Source of the DNA: CAYPKG01 sp964411275
Lineage (GTDB): Bacteria; Bacillota; Clostridia; Christensenellales; CAG-138
Length of the DNA: 29,028 bases
Reading direction: 5' to 3'
Assembly: GCA_964411275.1 (NCBI GenBank)
Contig: CAYPKG010000023.1
Coordinates: forward strand, 1 to 29,028
The position numbers and the translations under genes are program-made. The notes beneath the pieces were generated by a model. That model saw nothing but the letters and a program-made list of their open reading frames with translations. It searched no databases and was not told the origin of the DNA. Of the stretch, positions 1-6,979 are shown in pieces. The number at the start of each line of letters is the position of its first letter. The first letter of the stretch is position 1.

Positions 1-12
1 TTTTTCAGTCAT
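1..12 (-). CDS. Possible start of a gene running off the left edge
   Basis: An ATG at 12-10 on the minus strand (M-T-E-K...) overlaps the stop of the ten-codon ORF just upstream. Only four codons are in the window, so no product can be proposed. It has no ribosome binding site of its own and would depend on coupling to the short upstream ORF. Confidence 0.2.
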
Positions 13-41
13 CCGCTTTCATTTTTTTCTTGACTTTTCAT
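9..41 (-). CDS. Possible 10-codon leader ORF
   Basis: A minus-strand ATG at 41 is preceded by a good AAGGAG (49-54) seven bases upstream. It opens a reading frame of only ten codons (M-K-S-Q-E-K-N-E-S-G) that ends in TGA at 9-11. The stop overlaps a second ATG (ATGA), so ribosomes could pass directly to a gene running off the left edge. A translated leader peptide fits what is seen. The start of a frameshifted gene, or a sequencing error, would look the same. I cannot tell these apart because the window ends here. Confidence 0.3.
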   Translation of the reverse strand: MKSQEKNESG

Positions 42-119
42 AGTTGGTCTCCTTACGGGATGATCAGGGGCCGCCATACAAAAGCTCGATCTGCGCAGCA
101 GCACCGGCCGTTCGATACT

Positions 120-1058
120 TTATAGCAACCCAAGACTCTTCAGCGCCAGTATCCACAAAAATATGGTCACCACGGATATGATCGAGGTAAACACCACAAT
201 CCCATCCGCCAGCTCCGCGTCCCCGCCCATTGCCTGTGTCATTGGGAAGGAGGACACCGCCGTCGGCGGCGCGAACACGATCAGCGCGGCCAGCAGAGAT
301 TGCCCCCGAAAACCCAGGAGCGCCGCCGCGCTGACGAATATCAGCGGGATGATGATCAGCCGCCCCATCACCGCCACCGTCAGCAGCTTGCGGTTTTTGC
401 GCGCGCCCGCGAATGTGAACGACGCGCCCAAAGTCAAAAACGACAGCGGCGTGGCCACACTGCCCAGGCTGTTTACCGCAGACAGCACGATTTTCGGCAG
501 CTTCAACCCAATCAGGTTAAACAAAAGCCCTGCCAGGATAAACAAAACAATGCAATTGGTGGCAAGGCTTTTCCCGATCTTTTTCCACTGGGGCTTGCCG
601 CCCCAGGAAAGCTCCAAAGCCAGCACCGAATACAAATTCGTCAGCAGCACCGCCACCGCCAGCATGGACACCACAACGCCGATGTTCCCGTTCCCGAAAA
701 GCGCGAGAGACACAGCCACGCCGAACATGCTGCTGTTGGAGCGGCAAATTCCCTGCACCATTACCCCGCGCTGCTTTGGCTCCTTGGTAAATACGGGCAT
801 GATGAGATAGCTTATGATATATACGAATGTCAAGCCGCCCCCGCACAAAAGCACCAGCACCGGGTCAAGCCCTGCGGAAAAATCCGCCTCGTACATGTTT
901 TTGAACAGCATCAGCGGCAAAAACAACCGAAATACCATTTTGTTGCAGTTGCTAATGGTATGCTCGTCCAGCATGGTAGACTGCCTGAGCCCATACCCCA
1001 ATGCCATCATGAGAAACAGCGGTCCCACAACATCCAGCGATATTTGAATATTCTCCAT
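120..1058 (-). CDS. AEC-family (auxin efflux carrier type) transporter
   Basis: This encodes a 312-residue hydrophobic protein with about ten membrane-spanning stretches over its full length, as expected for the AEC family of bacterial secondary transporters (malonate, malate or other small-molecule carriers). Features include the early G-Y-G-L-R segment near residue 21, the F-R-L-F-L-P-L-M-L-F-K-N stretch near 43-54, and a C-terminal A-P-P-T-A-V-S-S-F-P segment, which resembles the conserved proline-containing crossover of this family. The ATG at 1058 has AGAAGG upstream. It is divergent from the arginine operon, with 172 bases between the starts, so the two may share control. Family membership is fairly secure. 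The substrate is not, and AEC proteins are poorly predictable in this respect. Proximity to arg genes is only a weak hint of an amino-acid or organic-acid substrate. Confidence 0.8.
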   Translation of the reverse strand: MENIQISLDVVGPLFLMMALGYGLRQSTMLDEHTISNCNKMVFRLFLPLMLFKNMYEADFSAGLDPVLVLLCGGGLTFVYIISYLIMPVFTKEPKQRGVMVQGICRSNSSMFGVAVSLALFGNGNIGVVVSMLAVAVLLTNLYSVLALELSWGGKPQWKKIGKSLATNCIVLFILAGLLFNLIGLKLPKIVLSAVNSLGSVATPLSFLTLGASFTFAGARKNRKLLTVAVMGRLIIIPLIFVSAAALLGFRGQSLLAALIVFAPPTAVSSFPMTQAMGGDAELADGIVVFTSIISVVTIFLWILALKSLGLL

Positions 1059-1112
1059 GCGTGCCCTTCTTTGTTTTTTCCATGAATTTCGCGTAATTTG
1101 CTTACTCGAACC

Positions 1113-1140
1113 AGTATACCATATGGGAATTCTGCCGCAA
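1113..1140 (-). promoter_or_regulatory. Promoter for the AEC transporter gene
   Basis: On the minus strand, TTGCGG (1140-1135) and TATACT (1118-1113) are 16 bases apart. The -10 is preceded by TGG, giving an extended -10. It lies about 55 bases upstream of the start codon. The candidate ARG boxes at 1172-1209 lie just upstream of this promoter, so a regulator bound there might affect both directions. Confidence 0.5.
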
Positions 1141-1171
1141 CAAAGAAATTACGGTTTTTTATACATTCGCT

Positions 1172-1209
1172 ATTGCATATTTAACCAACTATATGTATAA
1201 TTATTAAAT
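1172..1209 (+). promoter_or_regulatory. Tandem candidate ARG boxes (ArgR/AhrC operator)
   Basis: The known ARG box core is TGAATAATTATTCA-like. The stretch 1194-1207 (TGTATAATTATTAA) matches it at 12 of 14 positions. The stretch 1174-1187 (TGCATATTTAACCA) matches at about 10 of 14. The two are offset by 20 bases, close to the roughly 21-base spacing of tandem boxes bound by the ArgR hexamer. They cover the argC promoter. Binding by ArgR/AhrC is inferred; no argR gene is in the window. Confidence 0.55.
1173..1201 (+). promoter_or_regulatory. Promoter of the arginine operon
   Basis: TTGCAT (1173-1178) and a perfect TATAAT (1196-1201) are 17 bases apart, 30 bases upstream of the argC start. The -10 lies inside the better of two ARG-box-like sequences, a standard arrangement for repression by steric blocking of RNA polymerase. 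Confidence 0.65.
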
Positions 1210-1230
1210 CAATCCATAGGAGGCATCGCG

Positions 1231-2274
1231 ATGATCAGGGCAGCAGTATTAGGGGCAACGGGATATGCGGGGGAGGAGCTCGTGCGGCTTCTCTATCATC
1301 ATCCGGACGTAATGATCACCGCCCTTTGTTCTCACTCGGCAGCGGGAGAGGAATTAAGCGGGATGTATCCAGGCTGGTTGGGGGTTCCAGGGCTTCCCAC
1401 GCTTTCTGCGCTTGACGTTTCGGCCCTGGCCGGCAAGTGCGACGTTGCGTTTGTCTGCCTGCCCCACGGCGCGGCAAAGGACGTGGTGCCGGCTTTGTAC
1501 GCGGCGGGCCTATCTGTAATCGACTTTTCAGGGGACTTTCGCTATGATGATCCCGATGTATACGAGTCTTGGTATAAAGATGCACACACCAGCCCAGAGC
1601 TATTGAAAGAAGCGGTGTACGGCCTGCCGGAACTTCACCGGGACGCCATCAAAAGTGCCCGGCTCATCGGCAATCCGGGCTGCTACACCACCTGCTCCAT
1701 CCTGGCGCTGGCCCCTGCGGTGAAGGCCGGGATCATTGACCCCAACAGCATCATCATCGACGCGAAAAGCGGCGCCACCGGCGCGGGGCGGGGGCTTTCG
1801 GAGCAAGTGCATTTCTGCATGCTGGACGAAAGCATGAAGGCCTATAAGGTGGCCACCCACCGGCATACCTCCGAAATCGAGCAGGAATTGGCAAAGCTAT
1901 CCGGGCAGCCCATCGCCCTGTCCTTTACCCCCCACCTATTGCCAATCAAGCGCGGCATCCTCGCCACATGCTACGCGACGCTGAACCAAGAGATTTTAGA
2001 GGGCGACGCGCTGGCCCTGTACGCGGACTTCTTTCAGGACGAACCCTTCGTCACCGTGTACGCAGAGGGGAAGCTCCCTGAAATCCGGGACGTGGCAGGC
2101 TCCAACAAAGTAGCAATCGGCCTTGTGGTGGACCCGCGCACCCGCCGGCTTGTGGTGGTATCCTGCATCGACAACCTCATCAAGGGCGCCGCCGGCCAGG
2201 CCGTGCAGAACATGAACCTCATATGCGGTCTTGCGGAGACCACAGGCCTTATGGGCCCGGCCTGGAACCTGTAA
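1231..2274 (+). CDS. argC: N-acetyl-gamma-glutamyl-phosphate reductase
   Basis: ArgC catalyses the third step of arginine synthesis, NADPH-dependent reduction of N-acetylglutamyl phosphate to the semialdehyde, in the cytosol. The 347-residue protein has the usual family length. It shows the N-terminal nucleotide-binding G-A-T-G-Y-A-G (residues 8-14), the active-site N-P-G-C-Y-T-T-C with catalytic Cys151, and the conserved H-R-H-T-S-E-I-E around residue 210. The ATG at 1231 follows a perfect AGGAGG (1218-1223) by seven bases. It is the first gene of a tight operon with argB (15 bases downstream) and argD. The promoter and candidate ARG boxes lie immediately upstream. Nothing is unusual in the protein itself. 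Confidence 0.97.
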   Translation: MIRAAVLGATGYAGEELVRLLYHHPDVMITALCSHSAAGEELSGMYPGWLGVPGLPTLSALDVSALAGKCDVAFVCLPHGAAKDVVPALYAAGLSVIDFSGDFRYDDPDVYESWYKDAHTSPELLKEAVYGLPELHRDAIKSARLIGNPGCYTTCSILALAPAVKAGIIDPNSIIIDAKSGATGAGRGLSEQVHFCMLDESMKAYKVATHRHTSEIEQELAKLSGQPIALSFTPHLLPIKRGILATCYATLNQEILEGDALALYADFFQDEPFVTVYAEGKLPEIRDVAGSNKVAIGLVVDPRTRRLVVVSCIDNLIKGAAGQAVQNMNLICGLAETTGLMGPAWNL

Positions 2275-2289
2275 AGGAGGAATAGAATT

Positions 2290-3162
2290 ATGAAAAACGA
2301 TACCCTGATACGCAAAGCGAATATTCTCATCGAGGCCCTGCCTTATATCCAGCGGCTGGCCGGGAAAATCGTGGTGGTGAAATACGGCGGCAACGCCATG
2401 CTCAACGAAAGCCTCACGCAGAAAATACTACAGGACGTAACGCTGCTAAAATACATCGGCGTAAACCCCATCGTCGTCCATGGCGGCGGCCCGGAAATCA
2501 ACAAGCTTTTGAAAAAGCTTGACATCACCCCCAAGTTCCACGACGGCCTCAGGATCACCGACAAGGATACCATGGAGGTGGTACAGATGGTGCTCACGGG
2601 AAAGATCAACACGGACATCACTGCCAAGCTAAATGTATTGGGTGGCAAGGCCATCGGCCTTTGCGGAAAGGACGCCAATCTCATCGAGGCCGTGAAAAAG
2701 GCCCCCAAGAGCGGCGTGGACTTAGGCTACGTCGGGGAGATTACGAATATCAATACAAAGCTTCTCAAGCACCTTTGCCTGGATGAGTACATCCCCGTCA
2801 TCGCGCCTGTGGGCTCCGGCCCAGGCGGGGAAAGCTACAACATCAACGCGGACACCGTGGCCGGACGGATCGCCGCTAAGCTGGGGGCGGAAAAGCTGAT
2901 GTTCCTCACGGACATCGACGGTATCCGCACCGACCCCCGTGACCCCGAAACGCTGCTGTCCCACATCACCATCTCAGAGGCCCAGACATACATCGACAAG
3001 GGCGTCATCGATGGGGGCATGATCCCCAAGGTACAGGGCTGCATCGAAAGCGTGAGAAGCGGCGTAAGGCGTACCCATATTCTTGACGGCACCATCCCGC
3101 ATCCGCTTCTTTTGGAGATATTCACGGATCAGGGCATCGGCACAATGGTCACAAAGGACTAG
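2290..3162 (+). CDS. argB: N-acetylglutamate kinase
   Basis: ArgB phosphorylates N-acetylglutamate, the second step of arginine synthesis. The 290-residue protein has the amino-acid-kinase motifs V-V-K-Y-G-G-N-A-M (29-37, with the phosphate-binding Lys31) and V-V-H-G-G-G-P-E-I-N (62-71), plus the D-I-D-G-I-R-T-D-P and G-G-M-I-P-K-V segments of the nucleotide site. The ATG follows AAAGGAGG by about nine bases, only 15 bases after the argC stop. In many Clostridia and Bacilli argJ lies between argC and argB; here it does not, so acetyl-group recycling must be encoded elsewhere or replaced. The N-terminal helix (residues 1-25) typical of arginine-feedback-regulated hexameric kinases appears to be present, but allostery cannot be decided from the sequence. 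Confidence 0.97.
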   Translation: MKNDTLIRKANILIEALPYIQRLAGKIVVVKYGGNAMLNESLTQKILQDVTLLKYIGVNPIVVHGGGPEINKLLKKLDITPKFHDGLRITDKDTMEVVQMVLTGKINTDITAKLNVLGGKAIGLCGKDANLIEAVKKAPKSGVDLGYVGEITNINTKLLKHLCLDEYIPVIAPVGSGPGGESYNINADTVAGRIAAKLGAEKLMFLTDIDGIRTDPRDPETLLSHITISEAQTYIDKGVIDGGMIPKVQGCIESVRSGVRRTHILDGTIPHPLLLEIFTDQGIGTMVTKD

Positions 3163-3176
3163 GAGGAGGTAACGTC

Positions 3177-4364
3177 ATGACATATGCAGAGGTAATGAAG
3201 CTGGACCAGGCGTATTATATGAATACATTCGGCGAGCGGCTACCCATTCTGCCGGTGCGCGGAAAAGGCTCGGTGCTCTACGACGATAAAGGCGTTGCGT
3301 ATGTGGATTTTCTCGCGGGCATCGCGGTGAACGCCCTTGGGTACGATCATCCCGCGCTGACCCACGCCATCGCCACCCAGGCTAAGGCGCTCATCCACAG
3401 CAGCAATTATTTCTACAATGAGCCCCAGGCGAAGCTTGCGAAACTCCTGTGCGAAAACACCTGCGCGGACAAAGCGTTCTTCTGCAACTCCGGCGCGGAG
3501 GCAAACGAGGCCGCCATCAAGCTGGCCCGGGCGTATTACAGCCACAGGGGGGAAGGCCGCTACCGGATCATCAGCGCCAACAATTCCTTCCATGGCCGCA
3601 CGCTTGCCACCGTCACCGCCACCGCCCAGGAAAAATACCAGCGGCCCTTCGCGCCGCTGCCGGAAGGCTTCGCCTATGTACCCTATGGCGACATCGCAGC
3701 GCTGAGAGATGCCATCACACCGGATACGGCGGCTGTGCTGCTGGAGCCCATCCAGGGCGAGGCCGGCGTTTTAACCGTGGGCGGCGAATATTTCAAGGCC
3801 GTGCGCGAACTCTGCGACAAAACCGGAACCCTTCTCATATTTGATGAGGTGCAGACCGGCGTGGGCCGCACCGGCAAGCTGTATGCCCACCAGCTTTATG
3901 ACGTTGAGCCGGATATATTCACCAGCGCCAAGGCTCTCGGCGGCGGGGTGCCCATCGGCGCGCTGCTGGCGAAGGATTTCTGTTGCGCATTTATGCCCGG
4001 GGATCATGGAACCACATTCGGCGGCAATCCCCTTGCCTGCGCTGCGGCGGTGGCCTGCCTGTCCGTCGTCCTGATCCCCGGCTTTTTAGAGGGGGTGCAG
4101 GAAAAAGGCGCCGCATTCAAAGCGAAGCTTCAAGCCCTCACGGAGGGGAAAGCCCTTGTGACGGACGTGCGGGGCGAAGGGCTGATGCTGGGGCTGCAAT
4201 TGGACGAGGCGCTGCCGGCGAAGCAAATACAGCGTGGGCTTTTAGCGAAGGGCTTTATCGTGGGCACTGCCGGGAACAACACGCTGAGGTTTGTTCCCCC
4301 GCTGATCATCGAGCCCGGGCAGATCGACGCGCTCATGGATGCGCTGTCACAATTGATCCCATAA
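3177..4364 (+). CDS. argD: Acetylornithine aminotransferase
   Basis: This is a class-III PLP-dependent aminotransferase of 395 residues that converts N-acetylglutamate semialdehyde to N-acetylornithine. Visible motifs are C-N-S-G-A-E-A-N-E-A-A (103-113, PLP phosphate region), F-H-G-R-T (138-142), the I-F-D-E-V-Q-T-G-V-G-R-T-G block (221-233, Asp223 pairing with the PLP nitrogen), and S-A-K-A-L-G-G-G with the Schiff-base Lys252. AGGAGG lies nine bases upstream of the start. ArgD enzymes often also act on succinyl-diaminopimelate in lysine synthesis, which the sequence cannot exclude. Its position after argB and before a GNAT gene, with the next gene's Shine-Dalgarno sequence overlapping its stop codon, indicates translational coupling. 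Confidence 0.95.
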   Translation: MTYAEVMKLDQAYYMNTFGERLPILPVRGKGSVLYDDKGVAYVDFLAGIAVNALGYDHPALTHAIATQAKALIHSSNYFYNEPQAKLAKLLCENTCADKAFFCNSGAEANEAAIKLARAYYSHRGEGRYRIISANNSFHGRTLATVTATAQEKYQRPFAPLPEGFAYVPYGDIAALRDAITPDTAAVLLEPIQGEAGVLTVGGEYFKAVRELCDKTGTLLIFDEVQTGVGRTGKLYAHQLYDVEPDIFTSAKALGGGVPIGALLAKDFCCAFMPGDHGTTFGGNPLACAAAVACLSVVLIPGFLEGVQEKGAAFKAKLQALTEGKALVTDVRGEGLMLGLQLDEALPAKQIQRGLLAKGFIVGTAGNNTLRFVPPLIIEPGQIDALMDALSQLIP

Positions 4365-4377
4365 GGAGAAAAACGCT

Positions 4378-4890
4378 ATGGAATACAAGTCCATTTTCAT
4401 CCGCCGGGCGGACGAGACAGATGTCGCGGACATCCTACACATTACAAAGGATGCGTTTGAGAAATACGCCTTCGACCTGGGCAACCCGGAAAACGTCCAC
4501 GCTCTGAAGGACACCGAAAAAGACATCGCCGAGGCGATCGCCACAAAAAACGTCTACATCGCGCTTCTCAACAACGAGCCTGTGGGCACCATCCGGTTTG
4601 ACATCCGGGCCAACGCCGGGTTTATCAGCCGCTTTGCCGTGACGCTAAAAGCGCAGAGCTGCGGCGTGGGCGGCGCGCTTATCCACACAGTTCTCCACGA
4701 TTGCGGGCGCATGGGCCTGCCGGCGGTGGCGCTGCACACCAGCGCCAAAATGGCAAGCCTTATCCGGTTTTATTACGGACAGGGGTTTTATATCCGCTGC
4801 ACCAATACCGACAGGGGCTATGTCCGCGCGCTGCTTGTGCGGGAATTGCAGCCTGGGGTTGAGGTGGACGCTGAGGCGCTTAAGCCATAG
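4378..4890 (+). CDS. GNAT N-acetyltransferase in the arginine operon
   Basis: A 170-residue single-domain GNAT acetyltransferase. The acetyl-CoA pyrophosphate-binding loop is Q-S-C-G-V-G-G-A (93-100), preceded by the beta-4 strand F-I-S-R-F-A-V (82-88). The C-terminal S-L-I-R-F-Y-Y-G-Q-G-F motif (127-137) is typical of the fold. Its AAGGAG overlaps the argD stop, so it is surely the fourth gene of the operon. The substrate is not shown by the sequence. Because argJ is missing from this cluster and an acetyl donor step is needed to feed ArgB, a short ArgA-like N-acetylglutamate synthase is an attractive guess; small GNAT-type synthases of about 170 residues are known in actinobacteria. Acetylation of another amine is equally compatible with what can be seen. 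Confidence 0.85.
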   Translation: MEYKSIFIRRADETDVADILHITKDAFEKYAFDLGNPENVHALKDTEKDIAEAIATKNVYIALLNNEPVGTIRFDIRANAGFISRFAVTLKAQSCGVGGALIHTVLHDCGRMGLPAVALHTSAKMASLIRFYYGQGFYIRCTNTDRGYVRALLVRELQPGVEVDAEALKP

Positions 4891-4970
4891 CCTGTAAACA
4901 ATTTATGAACGCTGACACAATAATTGCCTTCCTTTCGTCTTATTGGCAGATTGAAAGGGAGGTATTTATT

Positions 4971-5918
4971 ATGAAAAAGATTTTTAGACGCGTTCTTGCT
5001 TTGACGCTGTGCCTGGTATGCCTGCTTCCTCTGACAGCCCATGCTGCGGCAAAGGATTACGTAAGCCCTGATGAGCTCATGCGCTTGTCCCCGGACTGCT
5101 TTGGCGGCATATACACAAAGGGCAGCAAGATGTATGTGGTGGTGGTGGCGCGCACCGCAAATGAAAAGTATGAAGCCCTGGCGGACATGGCCCCCGTCCT
5201 GGACCGGCTTGACAAAAACGAATATCTCGTGGCCTGGAGGCGGGAAGGCTATTCCTTGCGGATCATGCAGCGGGAGTTTCTGAAGGTGGAGCGCTATCTT
5301 ATGGGCGGGGCTGCAAACGACGGCATCGGCATCGTGGAGGCCGACATCGATCTGGAGAACAACCGGGTGAAGGTGGGCTTAAGCAACGTCAACGCCGCCA
5401 CCCGGGCAGCATTCAGGAAAACCGTCAGCAGCCATCCCTGCGTGGCGTTTTATAACGCGGAAGTGGTCCTTCCCGACATGTTCGCCGGCTGGGGCGAGGC
5501 CACGGCAAACGTCAACGTGCGTTCCGGGCCAAGCACCGCGTATCCCAAGCTTGGGGCCCTGAAAAAAGGCGACAAGCTGCCGGTGATCGAGCTGGCAGGA
5601 AGCAACCAGGATTGGGTTGTGATCGCCTGGAATGGGGTGGAGGCATATGTGAGCCTCAGCTACATGAACCTGCCAACGGACATGCAGCCTTCCAAACAGG
5701 TGCCTTCCACCGACCCCGGCGACCTGGGCGTGGCAGCCGCCACAGGCACGGTCAATGTGCGTACAGGCCCCGGCACCAGCTATGGCAAGCTTGGACAGCT
5801 CCAGAAGGGGGATCTGGTGGCAGTCTGGTCTATCTCCGGCGACTGGGCAAAAATCACCTACGGCGGCGGGGCAGACAGCCGGGCGTATGTATTCGCGAAG
5901 TATCTGAAGTTTCGGTAA
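4971..5918 (+). CDS. Exported protein with two SH3b domains
   Basis: The start is placed at the ATG at 4971 because AAAGGGAGG lies just upstream and the protein then begins with a clear Sec signal peptide: M-K-K-I-F-R-R, a hydrophobic core at residues 8-22, and an A-H-A-A-A cleavage region near 25-27. An upstream in-frame ATG at 4905 would bury this signal. The mature protein has an unrecognised domain of about 140 residues, then two bacterial SH3 repeats at about 177-233 and 255-314. Each carries the V-N-V-R-(S/T)-G-P-(S/G)-T-(A/S)-Y signature and a G-x-L-x-x-G-D turn. SH3b domains commonly bind cell-wall peptides, so a cell-surface role is likely. No catalytic domain is recognised. It lies 80 bases after the GNAT gene with no clear terminator between, and a strong terminator follows. 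Confidence 0.85.
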   Translation: MKKIFRRVLALTLCLVCLLPLTAHAAAKDYVSPDELMRLSPDCFGGIYTKGSKMYVVVVARTANEKYEALADMAPVLDRLDKNEYLVAWRREGYSLRIMQREFLKVERYLMGGAANDGIGIVEADIDLENNRVKVGLSNVNAATRAAFRKTVSSHPCVAFYNAEVVLPDMFAGWGEATANVNVRSGPSTAYPKLGALKKGDKLPVIELAGSNQDWVVIAWNGVEAYVSLSYMNLPTDMQPSKQVPSTDPGDLGVAAATGTVNVRTGPGTSYGKLGQLQKGDLVAVWSISGDWAKITYGGGADSRAYVFAKYLKFR

Positions 5919-5942
5919 TGCTTAGAAGTGTAACGCTTGCGT

Positions 5943-5971
5943 CAGGGCCCATTGAGGCCCTGCCTTTTTTT
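5943..5971 (+). terminator. Intrinsic terminator after the SH3b gene
   Basis: CAGGGCC (5943-5949) pairs with GGCCCTG (5956-5962) around a six-base loop, followed by seven T residues (5965-5971). This is a textbook rho-independent terminator and probably also the end of the arginine operon transcript. Confidence 0.85.
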
Positions 5972-5974
5972 CAG

Positions 5975-6003
5975 TTGCCAACCGCCTGCCTTTGTGGTAT
6001 GAT
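5975..6003 (+). promoter_or_regulatory. Promoter for the tautomerase gene
   Basis: TTGCCA (5975-5980) and TATGAT (5998-6003) are 17 bases apart, just after the preceding terminator and about 50 bases before the next start codon. Confidence 0.6.
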
Positions 6004-6051
6004 CCAGCTGCTTACACCCCAATTATGATTTGCTCAAAGGAGATAAGGCTT

Positions 6052-6417
6052 ATGCCAATTGTCAAAATCGAATGGACTGCGAAGAAGACCCCGGAGGAGA
6101 AGCGGGAGTTTTTTGATTTCGTGGCCGACCTCGTCGGCGAACATACCGGCACGCTTCCCAAGAACATCTATGTGTACCTCCACGAGTGGGAGCCTGAAAA
6201 TGTCCGCCAGACAGCACCCATCGCGCTGATCGATTGGACGGACATGCCGGAAACCCGCACGCCCGCCGCCAAGAAAGCCATCGCCATGGCGCTGACCGAT
6301 CGGCTGCAGGCGATGACTGGCGAAAAGAAGGAGCAAATTGTCATACTGTTTACCGACATTCCGTTGATGAATGCTGCCCAGGGCGGCGTCACCCGGTACG
6401 AAAACAGGAATTATTAA
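6052..6417 (+). CDS. Two-module 4-oxalocrotonate-tautomerase-like protein
   Basis: The start is the ATG at 6052, with AAGGAG (6037-6042) nine bases upstream. This puts Pro at position 2, so after Met removal the protein has the N-terminal proline that serves as catalytic base in the tautomerase superfamily. An in-frame ATG at 5992 would mask it and lies inside the promoter. At 121 residues the protein is about twice the length of 4-oxalocrotonate tautomerase. The second half (about 57-115, starting I-A-L-I-D-W-T-D) repeats the beta-alpha-beta pattern of the first (P-I-V-K-I-E-W-T-A). A fused two-module enzyme like those in the cis-CaaD/malonate semialdehyde decarboxylase branch is therefore likely. 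The substrate is unknown. Monocistronic, with its own promoter. Confidence 0.75.
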   Translation: MPIVKIEWTAKKTPEEKREFFDFVADLVGEHTGTLPKNIYVYLHEWEPENVRQTAPIALIDWTDMPETRTPAAKKAIAMALTDRLQAMTGEKKEQIVILFTDIPLMNAAQGGVTRYENRNY

Positions 6418-6434
6418 AGAGCAGCTACCAGGCC

Positions 6435-6695
6435 ATCAACAAAGTAGGTGGCAAAATGCCCCGCCATTTTGCCTCTTCAAAAATGCAAGGGGCAGAGTAA
6501 AATCCGTCAAAATCAGCGGCGCACCCCAGGGTGCCCTCTCTTGCCGCTTCGCGGCAATTCACCTTGTGTACGGTGATTTTGACACCCTACATGCGGCAAG
6601 ACCGACAGACGATGCAATCGTCCGAGGTCGCAGCTGCATGGAAAACCCACCGCAGTGACCCCATCGGCAAAGCCAGGGCTTTGTCGATGGACTAA
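6435..6695 (+). repeat. Structured dispersed repeat, copy 1 (candidate ncRNA or small mobile element)
   Basis: This 261-base element recurs at 8516-8780 in the same orientation, with about 23 substitutions and a 4-base gap in an A run (roughly 91% identity by hand alignment). Helices in order: GGCAAAATG/CATTTTGCC; GTCAAAATCA/TGATTTTGAC enclosing AGGGTG/CACCTT and TTGCCGC/GCGGCAA; GACGAT/ATCGTC; GGTC/GACC enclosing CTGC/GCAG; and a 14-bp stem at 6661-6674/6677-6690. In that last stem the pair C6665-G6686 is G8750-C8771 in copy 2, and G6667-T6684 is A8752-T8769. It fills the gap between the convergent tautomerase and small membrane protein genes. It has no ORF shared with copy 2 and no T tract at either end. 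I do not recognise it as a known RNA family. A non-autonomous mobile element with folded ends is the main alternative. Confidence 0.85.
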
Positions 6696-6726
6696 GCGGC
6701 GGCCACCCCCTGGGCGGCCGCCGCTT
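6694..6726 (-). terminator. GC-rich hairpin downstream of the small membrane protein gene
   Basis: AAGCGGCGGCC (6694-6704) and GGCCGCCGCTT (6716-6726) form a perfect 11-bp stem with an 11-base loop. It lies 25 bases beyond the stop of the minus-strand gene and abuts the end of repeat copy 1. The T tract is weak on both strands, so termination is likely but not certain. Confidence 0.5.
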
Positions 6727-6751
6727 TCATGATTGGCAGCTGAAATCGATG

Positions 6752-6979
6752 TTACGCGTTGTACGCTTTCTTGTCTCTGAGGTCGATGGCCCGGAACAAG
6801 TAGCCGACTGCGGCGACGATTACGCCGCCAAGTATGGTCAGGGCGGCCAGAGTGCTCCAAGCTACGCTAATAGCCGCGCCATTGACAATGGCAGAGCTCA
6901 GGGCAGCAAGTACCAGGAATACATATGCAGCGACTTCTGCCATGATAATGAGGATCGTGTTCTCGTTCGTGTTTTTCAT
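6752..6979 (-). CDS. Small two-helix membrane protein, function unknown
   Basis: The start is placed at the ATG at 6979, preceded by GGGAGGT (6993-6987) eight bases upstream; a longer in-frame ORF begins at 7129 but runs through this ribosome binding site. The product is 75 residues, with two hydrophobic segments (about 9-31 and 42-64), a short polar N-terminus (M-K-N-T-N-E-N-T) and a charged C-terminus (R-D-K-K-A-Y-N-A). Both ends may therefore face the cytoplasm. I recognise no family. It is the only gene on the minus strand between the two copies of the structured repeat, and the 460-base AT-rich region upstream separates it from the divergent LCP gene. A small accessory or stress membrane protein is possible, but this is not supported by any motif. 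Confidence 0.65.
   Translation of the reverse strand: MKNTNENTILIIMAEVAAYVFLVLAALSSAIVNGAAISVAWSTLAALTILGGVIVAAVGYLFRAIDLRDKKAYNA

Noticed and set aside
6371..6658. Small ORF across repeat copy 1, and a minus-strand ORF at 8558-8773 across copy 2
   Set aside because: The frames are not shared between copies. The 4-base indel breaks them, and substitutions follow base pairing rather than codon positions.
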